A stretch of 50,543 nucleotides of DNA from an uncultured bacterium (lineage in GTDB: Bacteria; Bacillota; Clostridia; UBA1381), in assembly GCA_905215805.1 (NCBI GenBank), contig CAJMRL010000020.1, positions 1 through 50,543 of the forward strand. Direction: 5' to 3'. The notes below the pieces were generated by a model. It saw only the letters and a program-made list of their open reading frames with translations. It ran no database searches and had not been told where the DNA came from. Positions 34,306-43,041 of this stretch are shown one piece after another. The translations under genes were made by a program, and so were the position numbers. The stretch's first letter is position 1. Each line of letters opens with the position of its first letter.

Positions 34306-34944
34306 CTACTCCCCAAGTCCAAGAGCATTCATTACGTTCTTTGTAGTATCTTCAAGCTTTTCCTCGCCTTTTGCTGTTACAAGCAGTCCAAGCTTTTCGT
34401 AATACTCCTTTATCGGCTCTGTCTGTTCATGATAAATGTCAAGTCTGTTCTGGATCGTTTCCGGAACATCATCGGCTCTCTGAATAAGCTCGCCTCCGCA
34501 TTTATCACATTTTCCCTCCATTTTCGGCTTATTATATATTGTGCTGTACGGCGCTCCGCATCTTGAACATTCACGTCTTGCGCTGAGTCTTTCGACAATC
34601 TTCTCATCTTCAACCTCAAGCGAAAGAACCTTATCTATCTTAACGCCGGATGCACTAAGAGCTTCAGCCTGAGCTGTCGTTCTGGGGAATCCGTCAAGGA
34701 TAAATCCCTTCTCAACATCCGGCTTTGAAAGTCTTTCTTTTACAACCGAAACAATAACCTCATCCGGAACAAGCTTCCCGTCGTTTATATACTTTTCTGC
34801 AAGCTTTCCGACCTCAGTCTGTTCCTTAATGGCGGTCCTGAGCATTACACCAGTTGATATAGTGTCTATTCCCAACTTCTTTGCTAAAATTTCTCCTTGG
34901 GTGCCTTTTCCTGCTCCCGGAGGTCCCATCAATACCAAGTTCAT
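34306..34944 (-). CDS. adk: Adenylate kinase, zinc-binding long form
   Basis: A 212-residue kinase that balances ATP, ADP and AMP. The P-loop is GPPGAGKGTQ (about 7-16), the AMP site includes GFPRT, and the LID domain (about 125-160) carries four cysteines (CSRCGAPY and GKCDKCGGE) that bind zinc, as in Gram-positive enzymes. It follows secY after a 124-nt gap containing a GC-rich hairpin. Confidence 0.97.
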   Translation of the reverse strand: MNLVLMGPPGAGKGTQGEILAKKLGIDTISTGVMLRTAIKEQTEVGKLAEKYINDGKLVPDEVIVSVVKERLSKPDVEKGFILDGFPRTTAQAEALSASGVKIDKVLSLEVEDEKIVERLSARRECSRCGAPYSTIYNKPKMEGKCDKCGGELIQRADDVPETIQNRLDIYHEQTEPIKEYYEKLGLLVTAKGEEKLEDTTKNVMNALGLGE

Positions 34945-34990
34945 AACAAATCTTACCGCCTTTCATATAAAAATCTATTTATACGTTTCT

Positions 34991-35014
34991 CGGGCAGCGC
35001 AATGCGCCGCTCCG
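34991..35014 (-). other. GC-rich hairpin in the secY-adk gap
   Basis: The minus-strand RNA folds as a 10-bp stem with one bulged A around the loop AUU (CGGAGCGGCGC / GCGCUGCCCG). No T-run follows, so it should not stop transcription. It resembles the hairpin at 31063 in composition. Confidence 0.5.
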
Positions 35015-35068
35015 AATAAACGCTGCTGTTTAATGTGAAAAAGAAATATATCTTATCTTCCACAACTA

Positions 35069-36394
35069 TTAATATAAGAAGCCGTTATAGCTTCTGGTCT
35101 TCATCTGTGATTCAATCTGCTTAACTGTTTCAAGCGCAACGCCTTCCATAATGAGCAGTGATGTACCGCCGATCTGAAGCGAAGCAATATTGAATACAGC
35201 GCCGATAATAATCGGCAAAATAGCAACAAGACCAAGGAAGATAGAACCTATAAGATTCAATCTTGAAGTTACTTTTGCTATATAATCGCTGGTCGGCTTA
35301 CCCGGTCTTACTGCCGGAATAAATCCGCCGTTCTTCTTCAGCTGATTTGAAATTTCTATCGGATTGAACTGAATCGTCGAATAGAAATATGTGAAGAAGA
35401 TTATAAGGAGGAAGTACAGTACCGCATAAACAACACTCGTCCATGCCGGACCGTAGCCTGCCGAAAGGCAGCCAAGGATATAATATCCAACACCCTCTGT
35501 AGGCATCTGTCCGCCGCTTACCAATCTTACGATAGTAGCAGGGAACGCCATGATAGATGAAGCAAAGATGATCGGCATTACACCGCCGGCAGCGACCTTT
35601 ATCGGAATATTGGTCTTCTGACCGCCGTACATCTTTCTTCCAACAACACGCTTTGCATAATGAACGCTTATTCTTCTCTCAGCCTCTGAGAAGTATACAA
35701 CGAACACGATAGCCGCGAAAACAACCACTACGATAAGAAGGGTTATTACAAGACCCTTTGCTGTTATCGACGGTGTAAGGAACTGGTTGTATATCGTCAT
35801 TATTCCGTTCGGAATTCTTGAACAGATACCCGCAAAGATAATAAGCGATACTCCGTTTCCGAGTCCCTTTTCTGTGATTCTCTCACCCAGCCAGATAATA
35901 AATGCCGTACCTGCCGTGAATGTGAGAACGATAATAAAGAACGTCAGCACGCCCGGATTTGATATAGCCTCAAGACCCTGTGTTCTCATGTTAAGAAGTG
36001 TAACATAAAGACCCGCGCCCTGAACAAATGCAAGAGCGATACCTAAATATCTTGTAATCTTATTAAGCTTCTTTCTTCCGTCCGGACCCTCTTTCGCAAG
36101 ACGCTCAAGCGAAGGTATTGCGACAGTCAAAAGCTGTATAATAATCGACGCGTTGATGTATGGTGATACACCCATCGCCATAACGGTGGCATTTGAGAAC
36201 GCGCCTCCAGTAAACGTATCAAATAGGCTGAACAGGTCTGTTCCGTTTCCAAGAAAGGCCTGCATTGCATCCGCACTCAGATACGGCACAGGTATATGTG
36301 CGCCGAATCTGAAGATGATCAACATTAAAACAGTGAAAAGGATTCTGCGTCGTAAGTCCGGAATTTTCCATGCATTCCTGATTGTCTCCAGCAC
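35069..36394 (-). CDS. secY: Protein translocase subunit SecY
   Basis: A 441-residue channel subunit with ten hydrophobic helices. It starts MLETIRNAWKIPDLRRRILF and shows the first-helix region FRFGAHIPVPYL, the plug region and GGEF-free cytosolic loops with ERRISVHYAKRVVG. With SecE and SecG it forms the export pore used by the secreted proteins in this window. Its start lies 2 nt past the rplO stop. Confidence 0.98.
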   Translation of the reverse strand: MLETIRNAWKIPDLRRRILFTVLMLIIFRFGAHIPVPYLSADAMQAFLGNGTDLFSLFDTFTGGAFSNATVMAMGVSPYINASIIIQLLTVAIPSLERLAKEGPDGRKKLNKITRYLGIALAFVQGAGLYVTLLNMRTQGLEAISNPGVLTFFIIVLTFTAGTAFIIWLGERITEKGLGNGVSLIIFAGICSRIPNGIMTIYNQFLTPSITAKGLVITLLIVVVVFAAIVFVVYFSEAERRISVHYAKRVVGRKMYGGQKTNIPIKVAAGGVMPIIFASSIMAFPATIVRLVSGGQMPTEGVGYYILGCLSAGYGPAWTSVVYAVLYFLLIIFFTYFYSTIQFNPIEISNQLKKNGGFIPAVRPGKPTSDYIAKVTSRLNLIGSIFLGLVAILPIIIGAVFNIASLQIGGTSLLIMEGVALETVKQIESQMKTRSYNGFLY

Positions 36395-36395
36395 C

Positions 36396-36845
36396 TTACA
36401 TCACCTCAGCCTTTCCGCCTGCCTTTTCTATTTTTTCTTTTGCGGACTCGCTGTATTTTGCGACCTTAACATTAAGCTTCTTTGTAAGCTCACCTCTGCC
36501 AAGGATCTTAACTCCGTCAAGAGCTTTCTTTATAATGCCCTTCTCTATCAAAGCTTCATTAGTTACCTCAGCGCCGTCCTCAAACTTGTTGAGCTCCTCA
36601 ACGTTGATAGAAACATAATGCTTTGCAAATATATTATTGAAGCCGCGCTTAGGCAAACGTCTGTACAACGGCATCTGACCGCCTTCAAATCCCGGTCTTA
36701 CACCGCCGCCGCTTCTGGCATTCTGTCCCTTATGACCCTTGCCCGAAGTCTTGCCTGTACCTGAACCGATACCGCGTCCTACTCTTTTACGAGTAAATTT
36801 TGAACCTTCTGCCGGTTTAAGTTCGTCCAATCTCATTTGCTGCAC
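36396..36845 (-). CDS. rplO: 50S ribosomal protein L15
   Basis: A 149-residue protein with the Gly/Arg-rich RVGRGIGSGTGKTSGKGHKG and GFEGGQMPLYRRLPKRGF. It binds 23S rRNA late in assembly. Length is typical. Confidence 0.98.
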   Translation of the reverse strand: MQQMRLDELKPAEGSKFTRKRVGRGIGSGTGKTSGKGHKGQNARSGGGVRPGFEGGQMPLYRRLPKRGFNNIFAKHYVSINVEELNKFEDGAEVTNEALIEKGIIKKALDGVKILGRGELTKKLNVKVAKYSESAKEKIEKAGGKAEVM

Positions 36846-36861
36846 CTCCTTATCCCGTAAA

Positions 36862-37041
36862 TTAGTTTTCTTCTACCTTTACAAGGTGATTAACCCTGTT
36901 TATCATTCCTCTGATAGCCGGTGTGTCCTCATGCTCTACAACCGATCTTATCTTCTTAAGTCCGAGAGCCTCAACAGTCGCGATCTGCTTTTTCTTCGCG
37001 CCTATTGTACTCTTAACCAATGTTATCTTTAACTTTGCCAT
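36862..37041 (-). CDS. rpmD: 50S ribosomal protein L30
   Basis: A 59-residue protein, MAKLKITLVKSTIGAKKKQI at the start and a C-terminal NHLVKVEEN. It sits between rpsE and rplO as expected. The ribosome binding site is AAGGAGG. Confidence 0.96.
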   Translation of the reverse strand: MAKLKITLVKSTIGAKKKQIATVEALGLKKIRSVVEHEDTPAIRGMINRVNHLVKVEEN

Positions 37042-37057
37042 TGCTTATGTGCCCTCC

Positions 37058-37564
37058 TTAACCTAAAATCTGGTCTACAGTCTTACCGCGGAGCTTTGCA
37101 ACATTTTCAGCCTTCTTAAGCTCTGATAAGCCCTGGATAGTGGCACTTACCACGTTTCTCTTATTATTTGAACGCAGACACTTTGTTCTTATGTCCTTCA
37201 CGCCTGCAAGCTCAAGCACCGCACGTGCAGCACCGCCTGCTATAACGCCGGTACCTTCTTTAGCCGGCTTAAGCAATACCTTACCGGCACCGTGAATTCC
37301 GATTACCTCGTGAGGAATCGTTGTGCCTACCAACGGAACTTCTACCATGTTCTTCTTTGCAGTTTCTATACCCTTTCTTATAGCGTCCGGTATTTCTGCT
37401 GCCTTACCCTGACCGCAGCCTACGTGACCGTTCTTGTCACCGACTACAACCAAAGCGCTGAAGCGCATTGTTCTTCCGCCCTTTACAGTCTTTGCAACTC
37501 TGTTGATTGCTACTACGTTCTCTTCCAGCTCGCCTAAAGCTGCTGCGTCTATTCTTTCAGCCAC
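37058..37564 (-). CDS. rpsE: 30S ribosomal protein S5
   Basis: A 168-residue protein with a double-stranded RNA-binding fold; RVAKTVKGGRTMRFSALVVV and GHVGCGQGKAAEIPDAIRKG are typical. It helps decoding accuracy and mRNA entry. Confidence 0.98.
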   Translation of the reverse strand: MAERIDAAALGELEENVVAINRVAKTVKGGRTMRFSALVVVGDKNGHVGCGQGKAAEIPDAIRKGIETAKKNMVEVPLVGTTIPHEVIGIHGAGKVLLKPAKEGTGVIAGGAARAVLELAGVKDIRTKCLRSNNKRNVVSATIQGLSELKKAENVAKLRGKTVDQILG

Positions 37565-37582
37565 TTACTCGTCCTCCTTTTC

Positions 37583-37942
37583 TTAGAATTCCAGGCCGCC
37601 TTCTCTTGCGCCTTCCGCAAGAGCTGCAACTCTGCCGTGATAAATATATCCGCCTCTGTCGAATACTACTTCCTTGATGCCTGCTGCGATTGCCTTCTCA
37701 GCTACTGCCTTGCCGACAGCCTTTGCAGCCTCAACATTGCCGCCGTAGCCCTCGAAGCCCTTATCCATTGAGGATGCGCTTACGATTGTTCTGCCTGCAA
37801 CGTCATCTATAACCTGTGCGTATATATTGTTAAGACTTCTGTATACGTTAAGACGAGGTCTCTGGGCTGTACCGGAGATATTCTTTCTTACTCTCTTATG
37901 ACGCTTTATTCTTGCAGCATTTGTATCTTTTCTTTTAATCAT
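37583..37942 (-). CDS. rplR: 50S ribosomal protein L18
   Basis: A 119-residue 5S rRNA-binding protein; RPRLNVYRSLNNIYAQVIDD and the C-terminal FDRGGYIYHGRVAALAEGAR are characteristic. Confidence 0.98.
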   Translation of the reverse strand: MIKRKDTNAARIKRHKRVRKNISGTAQRPRLNVYRSLNNIYAQVIDDVAGRTIVSASSMDKGFEGYGGNVEAAKAVGKAVAEKAIAAGIKEVVFDRGGYIYHGRVAALAEGAREGGLEF

Positions 37943-37961
37943 TTAAGAACAACTCCTTTCA

Positions 37962-38510
37962 TTATTTCTTCTTAGCGCCTGCTTTACCCTCTTTACGTCT
38001 GATGTGTTCATCAACGTACTTGATACCCTTGCCCTTGTAAGGCTCCGGTGCTCTGAAGGTTCTGATCTTAGCCGCTGTAGCGCCAACAAGCTCCTTGTTT
38101 GCGCCTTTTACTATAATTCTGTTCGGAGCCGGCATTTCCAATGTAATGCCCTCTGCTGCTGTATATTCAACGGGATGTGAATAACCAAGGCTCAATACGA
38201 GCTTTTTGCCCTGCATCTGACCTCTGTAACCAACACCGTTGATCTCAAGTTCCTTTGTGAATCCCTCTGTAACACCAATAACCATGTTGTTTACGAGTGT
38301 TCTTGTAAGACCGTGAAGTGACTTGTGCATCTTATCCTCTGACGGTCTCTTTACGAGGATCTCATTATCCGCGATCTCAACGATCATATCCGGATGAAGC
38401 TGTCTTGTAAGGGTTCCGTTTTTACCCTTTACAGTGATTTCGTTGTCGTCTGTAAGCTTTACTTCAACGCCTGCCGGTACCTGTATCGGCATTCTTCCTA
38501 TTCTTGACAT
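37962..38510 (-). CDS. rplF: 50S ribosomal protein L6
   Basis: A 182-residue protein of two repeated domains near the factor-binding site; MSRIGRMPIQVPAGVEV starts it and PYKGKGIKYVDEHIRRKEGK lies near the end. A 127-nt gap separates it from rpsH upstream. Confidence 0.98.
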   Translation of the reverse strand: MSRIGRMPIQVPAGVEVKLTDDNEITVKGKNGTLTRQLHPDMIVEIADNEILVKRPSEDKMHKSLHGLTRTLVNNMVIGVTEGFTKELEINGVGYRGQMQGKKLVLSLGYSHPVEYTAAEGITLEMPAPNRIIVKGANKELVGATAAKIRTFRAPEPYKGKGIKYVDEHIRRKEGKAGAKKK

Positions 38511-38566
38511 AGGTTTTTCCTCCTTAACTTAAATTTACTCTGCATACATTGCAGGTTTTCAGTTCT

Positions 38567-38612
38567 AAACGGGGGTTAGTGCGAAACGGAAAGCTCCGTT
38601 TCACAACCGTTT
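38567..38612 (-). other. Two-tier hairpin in the rpsH-rplF gap
   Basis: AAACGG / CCGTTT (38567-38572, 38607-38612) encloses GAAACGGA / TCCGTTTC (38583-38590, 38595-38602) with a tetraloop. No minus-strand T-run follows directly. It occupies a 127-nt gap where this cluster normally has about 20 nt, so a control or processing role is possible. Confidence 0.5.
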
Positions 38613-38637
38613 TATACTTTATATTAAAATCTTTCGA

Positions 38638-39036
38638 TTACCAAACAAATGCGAGAACCTCTCCGCCGATATGCTGAGCTCTTGCTTCTTTGTCTGTCAT
38701 GATACCCTTTGAAGTCGAGATGATAGCTATACCAAGACCTTTTAACACTCTCGGAAGCTCATCTGCGCTTGCATAGTATCTAAGACCCGGCTTTGATACT
38801 CTCTTAAGACCGCTTATTACCTTTTCGTTCTTCGGTCCGTATTTCAATGTGATTCTTATTACGCCCTGCTTGCCGTCCTCTATTACCTGGTAGCCCTTGA
38901 TATAGCCTTCATTATTGAGGATCTCAACGATAGCCTTCTTCATATTTGAAGCAGGAACATCAACTGTTTCATGCTTTGAAGTGTTAGCGTTTCTGATTCT
39001 TGTAAGCAAGTCTGCGATAGGATCAGTGATTTGCAT
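38638..39036 (-). CDS. rpsH: 30S ribosomal protein S8
   Basis: A 132-residue protein; MQITDPIADLLTRIRNAN starts it and STSKGIMTDKEARAQHIGGE is the conserved RNA-binding end. S8 represses the spc operon in E. coli. I chose ATG at 39036 because AAGGAGG lies just upstream; a longer frame from 39060 lacks a site. Confidence 0.98.
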   Translation of the reverse strand: MQITDPIADLLTRIRNANTSKHETVDVPASNMKKAIVEILNNEGYIKGYQVIEDGKQGVIRITLKYGPKNEKVISGLKRVSKPGLRYYASADELPRVLKGLGIAIISTSKGIMTDKEARAQHIGGEVLAFVW

Positions 39037-39114
39037 AATTTTACCTCCTTCCGAATTCAATGAATTCGTACTCTATATCTGTAAACTTCGGTCTGCCCGC
39101 GTGAAAAGCGCTCT

Positions 39115-39300
39115 TTACCAGCTTGCTTTTCTAACGCCCGGGATCTGACCCTTGTAAGCCAATTCTCTGAAGCAGATTCTGCATATGCCGAACTTTCTCA
39201 AATAAGCGTGCGGTCTTCCGCAAATCTTACATCTTGTATACGCCTGTGTTGAATACTTCGGCTTTCTCTGCTGCTTTACAACCATAGATCTCTTTGCCAT
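39115..39300 (-). CDS. rpsZ: 30S ribosomal protein S14, zinc-binding type Z
   Basis: A 61-residue short S14 with two CxxC pairs (RCKICGRP and ICRICFRE) that bind zinc. The start is MAKRSMVVKQQRKPKYSTQA. It lies between rplE and rpsH. Confidence 0.97.
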   Translation of the reverse strand: MAKRSMVVKQQRKPKYSTQAYTRCKICGRPHAYLRKFGICRICFRELAYKGQIPGVRKASW

Positions 39301-39312
39301 GATTTTTCCTCC

Positions 39313-39852
39313 TTATGAACGGAACGGTGCACCAAGAAGCTTCAAAAGCTCGCGTGCTTCTTCGTCTGTCTGCGCCGTTGTAACAAAGTTAATATCCATA
39401 CCTCTGAGCTTATCAATCTGATCATACTCGATTTCCGGGAAGATAAGCTGTTCCTTTACACCTACTGAATAATTTCCTCTGCCGTCAAAGCCGTTCGGAT
39501 TGATACCTCTGAAGTCACGTACACGCGGAAGAGCTACATTGAAGAATCTGTCTACAAACTCATACATTCTGTCCGCTCTGAGCGTTACCTTACAGCCGAT
39601 ATTCATGCCCTCTCTGAGCTTAAAGTTAGCTACCGACTTTCTCGCCTTTGTAACCATAGCCTTCTGACCTGTGATCTTTGCGAGATCCGAGCAAGCTGCA
39701 TCTATTGCCTTCGGGTTATCCTTAGCCTCACCCATACCGATATTTATAACTACCTTCACGAGCTTCGGTATCTGCATTGTGCTCTTGTAACCGAATTTCT
39801 CCATAAGAGCCGGAGCAACTTCTTTTACGTATTTATCCTGCATTCTACTCAT
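39313..39852 (-). CDS. rplE: 50S ribosomal protein L5
   Basis: A 179-residue 5S rRNA-binding protein; KLVKVVINIGMGEAKDNPKA and RDFRGINPNGFDGRGNYSVG are typical. It contacts S13 across the subunit bridge. Confidence 0.98.
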   Translation of the reverse strand: MSRMQDKYVKEVAPALMEKFGYKSTMQIPKLVKVVINIGMGEAKDNPKAIDAACSDLAKITGQKAMVTKARKSVANFKLREGMNIGCKVTLRADRMYEFVDRFFNVALPRVRDFRGINPNGFDGRGNYSVGVKEQLIFPEIEYDQIDKLRGMDINFVTTAQTDEEARELLKLLGAPFRS

Positions 39853-39875
39853 ATTAGAAATGAACCTCCCCTCGA

Positions 39876-40199
39876 TTAGTCGTTAAATGTTTCTTTGCAC
39901 TTCTTGCAGTATCTTACCTTTGAGCCGTCTGCGAGTATCTGGACACCGGTTCTTGCCGGCTTGCCGCACTTTGAGCAGATTCTCATAACGTTTGATGCAT
40001 CAATGGGCATTTCCTTATGAATGATACCGCTTTCCTGACCCTGCATTCTTGCCTTCTGGTGCTTCTTTGCTATAGCAACGCCCTCAACAATTACCTTGCC
40101 TGTTGCCGGAAACGCTTCAACGATCTTGCCCTTCTTGCCTTTATCCTTGCCGGCGATTACCTGAACCTCGTCGCCGCGCTTAACATGCATTTTTTTCAT
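39876..40199 (-). CDS. rplX: 50S ribosomal protein L24
   Basis: A 107-residue assembly-initiating protein with a KOW motif (RGDEVQVIAGKDKGKKGKI). The C-terminal extension carries two CxxC pairs (ICSKCGKP and YCKKCKE), so it is a zinc-ribbon form. Confidence 0.98.
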   Translation of the reverse strand: MKKMHVKRGDEVQVIAGKDKGKKGKIVEAFPATGKVIVEGVAIAKKHQKARMQGQESGIIHKEMPIDASNVMRICSKCGKPARTGVQILADGSKVRYCKKCKETFND

Positions 40200-40217
40200 T
40201 GCGATTTCCTCCTTAAA

Positions 40218-40586
40218 TTAAAGAACTTCCGGAGCCAATGAAAGGATCTTCATGTACTCTTTATCTCTGAGCTCTCTTGCAACCGGTCCAAAGATACGAG
40301 TACCTCTCGGGTTCTTATCGTCTCTTACGATAACCGCCGCATTTTCGTCAAATCTGATATATGAACCGTCTGCTCTCTTGCTCATGTTCACGGTTCTTAC
40401 AACAACAGCCTTTACAACGTCACCCTTTTTTACAACGCCGCCCGGTGCTGCTTTCTTAACGCTTGCAATAATCTCATCGCCTACTGCTGCGTATCTTTTC
40501 TTGGATCCGCCCATTACGCGGATACACATAAGCTCTTTAGCTCCTGTGTTATCAGCCACTTTCAAAAGTGTTTGCTGCTGTACCAT
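40218..40586 (-). CDS. rplN: 50S ribosomal protein L14
   Basis: A 122-residue protein at the intersubunit face; VQQQTLLKVADNTGAKELMC and GTRIFGPVARELRDKEYMKI are characteristic. Confidence 0.98.
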   Translation of the reverse strand: MVQQQTLLKVADNTGAKELMCIRVMGGSKKRYAAVGDEIIASVKKAAPGGVVKKGDVVKAVVVRTVNMSKRADGSYIRFDENAAVIVRDDKNPRGTRIFGPVARELRDKEYMKILSLAPEVL

Positions 40587-40617
40587 TCTAAAAACTCCTC
40601 CTTCCGGGACTGTCTAA

Positions 40618-40875
40618 TTATTTAACCTTCTCTACTATTTCAACCAATCTCCATCTCTTATCCTTTGAGAGCGGTCTTGTTTCCATAACCTTTACCTTGT
40701 CGCCGATTGAGCAGATGTTCTCCTCGTCATGCGCCTTAAGCTTGTAGGTCTTCTTTACGATCTTTCCGTACAACGGATGCTTTACGTTATATTCAATAGC
40801 AACAACGATTGTCTTATCCATTTTGTTGCTTACTACTTTACCAATCATAACCTTACGGCTGTTTCTTTCTTCCAC
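40618..40875 (-). CDS. rpsQ: 30S ribosomal protein S17
   Basis: An 85-residue OB-fold primary 16S rRNA binder; RKVMIGKVVSNKMDKTIVVA and IGDKVKVMETRPLSKDKRWR are typical. Confidence 0.98.
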   Translation of the reverse strand: MEERNSRKVMIGKVVSNKMDKTIVVAIEYNVKHPLYGKIVKKTYKLKAHDEENICSIGDKVKVMETRPLSKDKRWRLVEIVEKVK

Positions 40876-40913
40876 AGATAAGTGCCTCCTTTCAGCATTT
40901 CATAAACGCTCGA

Positions 40914-41111
40914 TTACATTTCCGAACCCTGACGTTCGTTAATGATGGTAAATATACGAGCGATAGTCTTCTTAACGTCGCCGATTCTCATCGGGTTGTC
41001 CAACTGATTTATAGCGTTCTGGAATCTCAGATTGAACAGCTCCTGCTTGCAGTCTGCAAGCTTCTCTTCCAGCTCGGGTGTTGATAAATCTCTAAGCTCA
41101 TTTATTTTCAT
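40914..41111 (-). CDS. rpmC: 50S ribosomal protein L29
   Basis: A 65-residue two-helix protein near the exit tunnel; MKINELRDLSTPELEEKLAD and IARIFTIINERQ fit the family. It starts 2 nt after rplP. Confidence 0.97.
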   Translation of the reverse strand: MKINELRDLSTPELEEKLADCKQELFNLRFQNAINQLDNPMRIGDVKKTIARIFTIINERQGSEM

Positions 41112-41113
41112 AT

Positions 41114-41536
41114 TTATTCACCATCCTCTGTCTCACGCTTTACAAACTTACACTTTATCGGAAGCTTATGCATAGCGAGTCTCATAGCCTCTCTTGCTAT
41201 CTCCTCACTTACGCCTGCGATCTCAAACATTACTCTGCCAGGCTTTACAACTGCTACCCAATACTCCGGAGCGCCCTTACCTGAACCCATTCGAGTTTCA
41301 GCAGGCTTTCTTGTAACCGGCTTATCCGGGAATATCTTTATCCAAACCTTACCGCCACGCTTTGTATATCTTGTCATAGCGATACGGGCTGCCTCGATCT
41401 GTCTTGAAGTGATCCATGCAGGCTCAGCTGCCTGAAGACCATACTCACCGTATGATACAACGTTTCCGCGTGTTGCCTTACCCTTCAAACGACCGCGCAT
41501 AACTCTTCTATATTTAACTCTCTTAGGTAATAACAT
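41114..41536 (-). CDS. rplP: 50S ribosomal protein L16
   Basis: A 140-residue protein at the A-site region; MLLPKRVKYRRVMRGRLKGK and RMGSGKGAPEYWVAVVKPGR are characteristic. Its start overlaps the rpsC stop by 1 nt. Confidence 0.98.
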   Translation of the reverse strand: MLLPKRVKYRRVMRGRLKGKATRGNVVSYGEYGLQAAEPAWITSRQIEAARIAMTRYTKRGGKVWIKIFPDKPVTRKPAETRMGSGKGAPEYWVAVVKPGRVMFEIAGVSEEIAREAMRLAMHKLPIKCKFVKRETEDGE

Positions 41537-42306
41537 TATTCATTGCCTCCCTTCGAGCGTCTGTCGCCGCGTCTTTCACCACGGCCGCGTCTCTCACCGT
41601 TTCCTCTGTCACGGCGGCGGCGATTATTTCTGCCATCCTGCGCATTTGCTTTAGCTTCCTTAGCTCTGCCTTCCGCAATGTTGAGGATCTCGCCCTTGTA
41701 TATCCAAACCTTTACACCGATGATGCCGTAGGTTGTAGCAGCCTCAGCAAAACCGTAGTCAATATCTGCTCTCAATGTCTGAAGCGGAATTGTACCCTCA
41801 TGATACTGCTCTGTTCTTGCGATTTCCGCGCCGCCTACACGACCCGATACAGCAGTCTTTATACCGCCAACGCCGTCTCTCATAGCGTCTCTCATAACCT
41901 GCTTCATAGCACGTCTGAAGGAAATTCTTCTTTCAAGCTGTGCTGCTATATTCTCTGCTACAAGCTGTGCGTTTGTGTTGGGGTTCTTAACCTCCATAAT
42001 ATTTACGTTAACGCTCTTCTTTGTGAGCTTCTCAAGCTTTGCCTTGAGCTGCTCGATCTCAGCGCCGCCTCTGCCGATTATTATACCGGGCTTTGAAGCA
42101 TGGATTGTGAGATAAACTCTTCCGTTCTTTCTCTCTATTCCGATTTTAGCAATGCCTGCCGCGTAGCATTCTTTCTTGACAAACTTTCTTATATTATAGT
42201 CTTCAACCAACTGGTCGCCGAATTCTTTTTTGCCTGCGAACCATTTTGAATCCCAGTCCTTAATAACTCCGACTCTGAGTCCATGCGGATTAACCTTCTG
42301 TCCCAT
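41536..42306 (-). CDS. rpsC: 30S ribosomal protein S3 with Arg-rich tail
   Basis: A 256-residue protein of the mRNA entry tunnel. It has a KH domain with GIIIGRGGAEIEQLKAKLEK and the C-terminal TYGIIGVKVWIYKGEI. The last 36 or so residues are a low-complexity Arg/Gly/Asn tail (RRRRDRG, ERRGRGERRG), making it longer than the 218 residues of B. subtilis S3. Such tails probably bind RNA. Confidence 0.97.
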   Translation of the reverse strand: MGQKVNPHGLRVGVIKDWDSKWFAGKKEFGDQLVEDYNIRKFVKKECYAAGIAKIGIERKNGRVYLTIHASKPGIIIGRGGAEIEQLKAKLEKLTKKSVNVNIMEVKNPNTNAQLVAENIAAQLERRISFRRAMKQVMRDAMRDGVGGIKTAVSGRVGGAEIARTEQYHEGTIPLQTLRADIDYGFAEAATTYGIIGVKVWIYKGEILNIAEGRAKEAKANAQDGRNNRRRRDRGNGERRGRGERRGDRRSKGGNE

Positions 42307-42325
42307 GAGTTAACCTCCTATTCTA

Positions 42326-42664
42326 TTAGTCTTCTTTTTCCTTCAATACCAAGGTGATATGGCTGGTTCTCTTTAAAATCTTAAAAGCTCTGCCCTTTGC
42401 ATGAGGCTGAATTCTCTTTAAAGTCGGACCTGCTGTCGCGAAACACTCCGCAACATACAACTTACTCTTATCCATATCGTGATTATTCTCTGCATTTGCT
42501 ATTGCTGATGCAAGAAGCTTTTCCAAATACTCGCATGCCGATTTCGGTGTATTCTTAAGGATACCCATTGCAACGTTCACCGGCTTGTTTCTGATGAGGT
42601 CAAGAACTATCTTAACCTTTCTCGGGGATATACGAGCGTATCTTAACTTTGCTACTGCTTCCAT
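42326..42664 (-). CDS. rplV: 50S ribosomal protein L22
   Basis: A 112-residue protein lining the exit tunnel; AKLRYARISPRKVKIVLDLI and GRAFKILKRTSHITLVL are typical. I chose ATG at 42664 because AAGGAGGA lies just upstream. Confidence 0.97.
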   Translation of the reverse strand: MEAVAKLRYARISPRKVKIVLDLIRNKPVNVAMGILKNTPKSACEYLEKLLASAIANAENNHDMDKSKLYVAECFATAGPTLKRIQPHAKGRAFKILKRTSHITLVLKEKED

Positions 42665-42743
42665 TGTAAATCCTCCTTCCAAAATAACAGCGGATTATAT
42701 TTATTAGATATTATCGTTTTTAACTGCGCCAATCCTTATCCGA

Positions 42744-43013
42744 TTAGGAAGTCTTTGCGCCTGCGTGTCCCTTAAAGGTTCTTGTCGGAGCAAACTCTCC
42801 GAGTCTGTGACCTACCATGTCTTCACTGATGAAAACCGGAACATGCTTTCTGCCGTCGTGTACGGCAATTGTATGACCTACCATTTCAGGGAAAATTGTG
42901 GAAGCTCTTGACCAGGTCTTTACTACCTTTTTCTCATTGGCTTCATTCATAGCATCGATTCTTGCCATAAGACGTTCCTCGACGAAAGGTCCCTTTTTAA
43001 GTGATCTGCCCAT
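42744..43013 (-). CDS. rpsS: 30S ribosomal protein S19
   Basis: An 89-residue protein of the subunit head; MGRSLKKGPFVEERLM and GHRLGEFAPTRTFKGHAG are characteristic. Confidence 0.98.
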   Translation of the reverse strand: MGRSLKKGPFVEERLMARIDAMNEANEKKVVKTWSRASTIFPEMVGHTIAVHDGRKHVPVFISEDMVGHRLGEFAPTRTFKGHAGAKTS

Positions 43014-43041
43014 TTACTGTTCCTCACTTTCTATCTATCAA

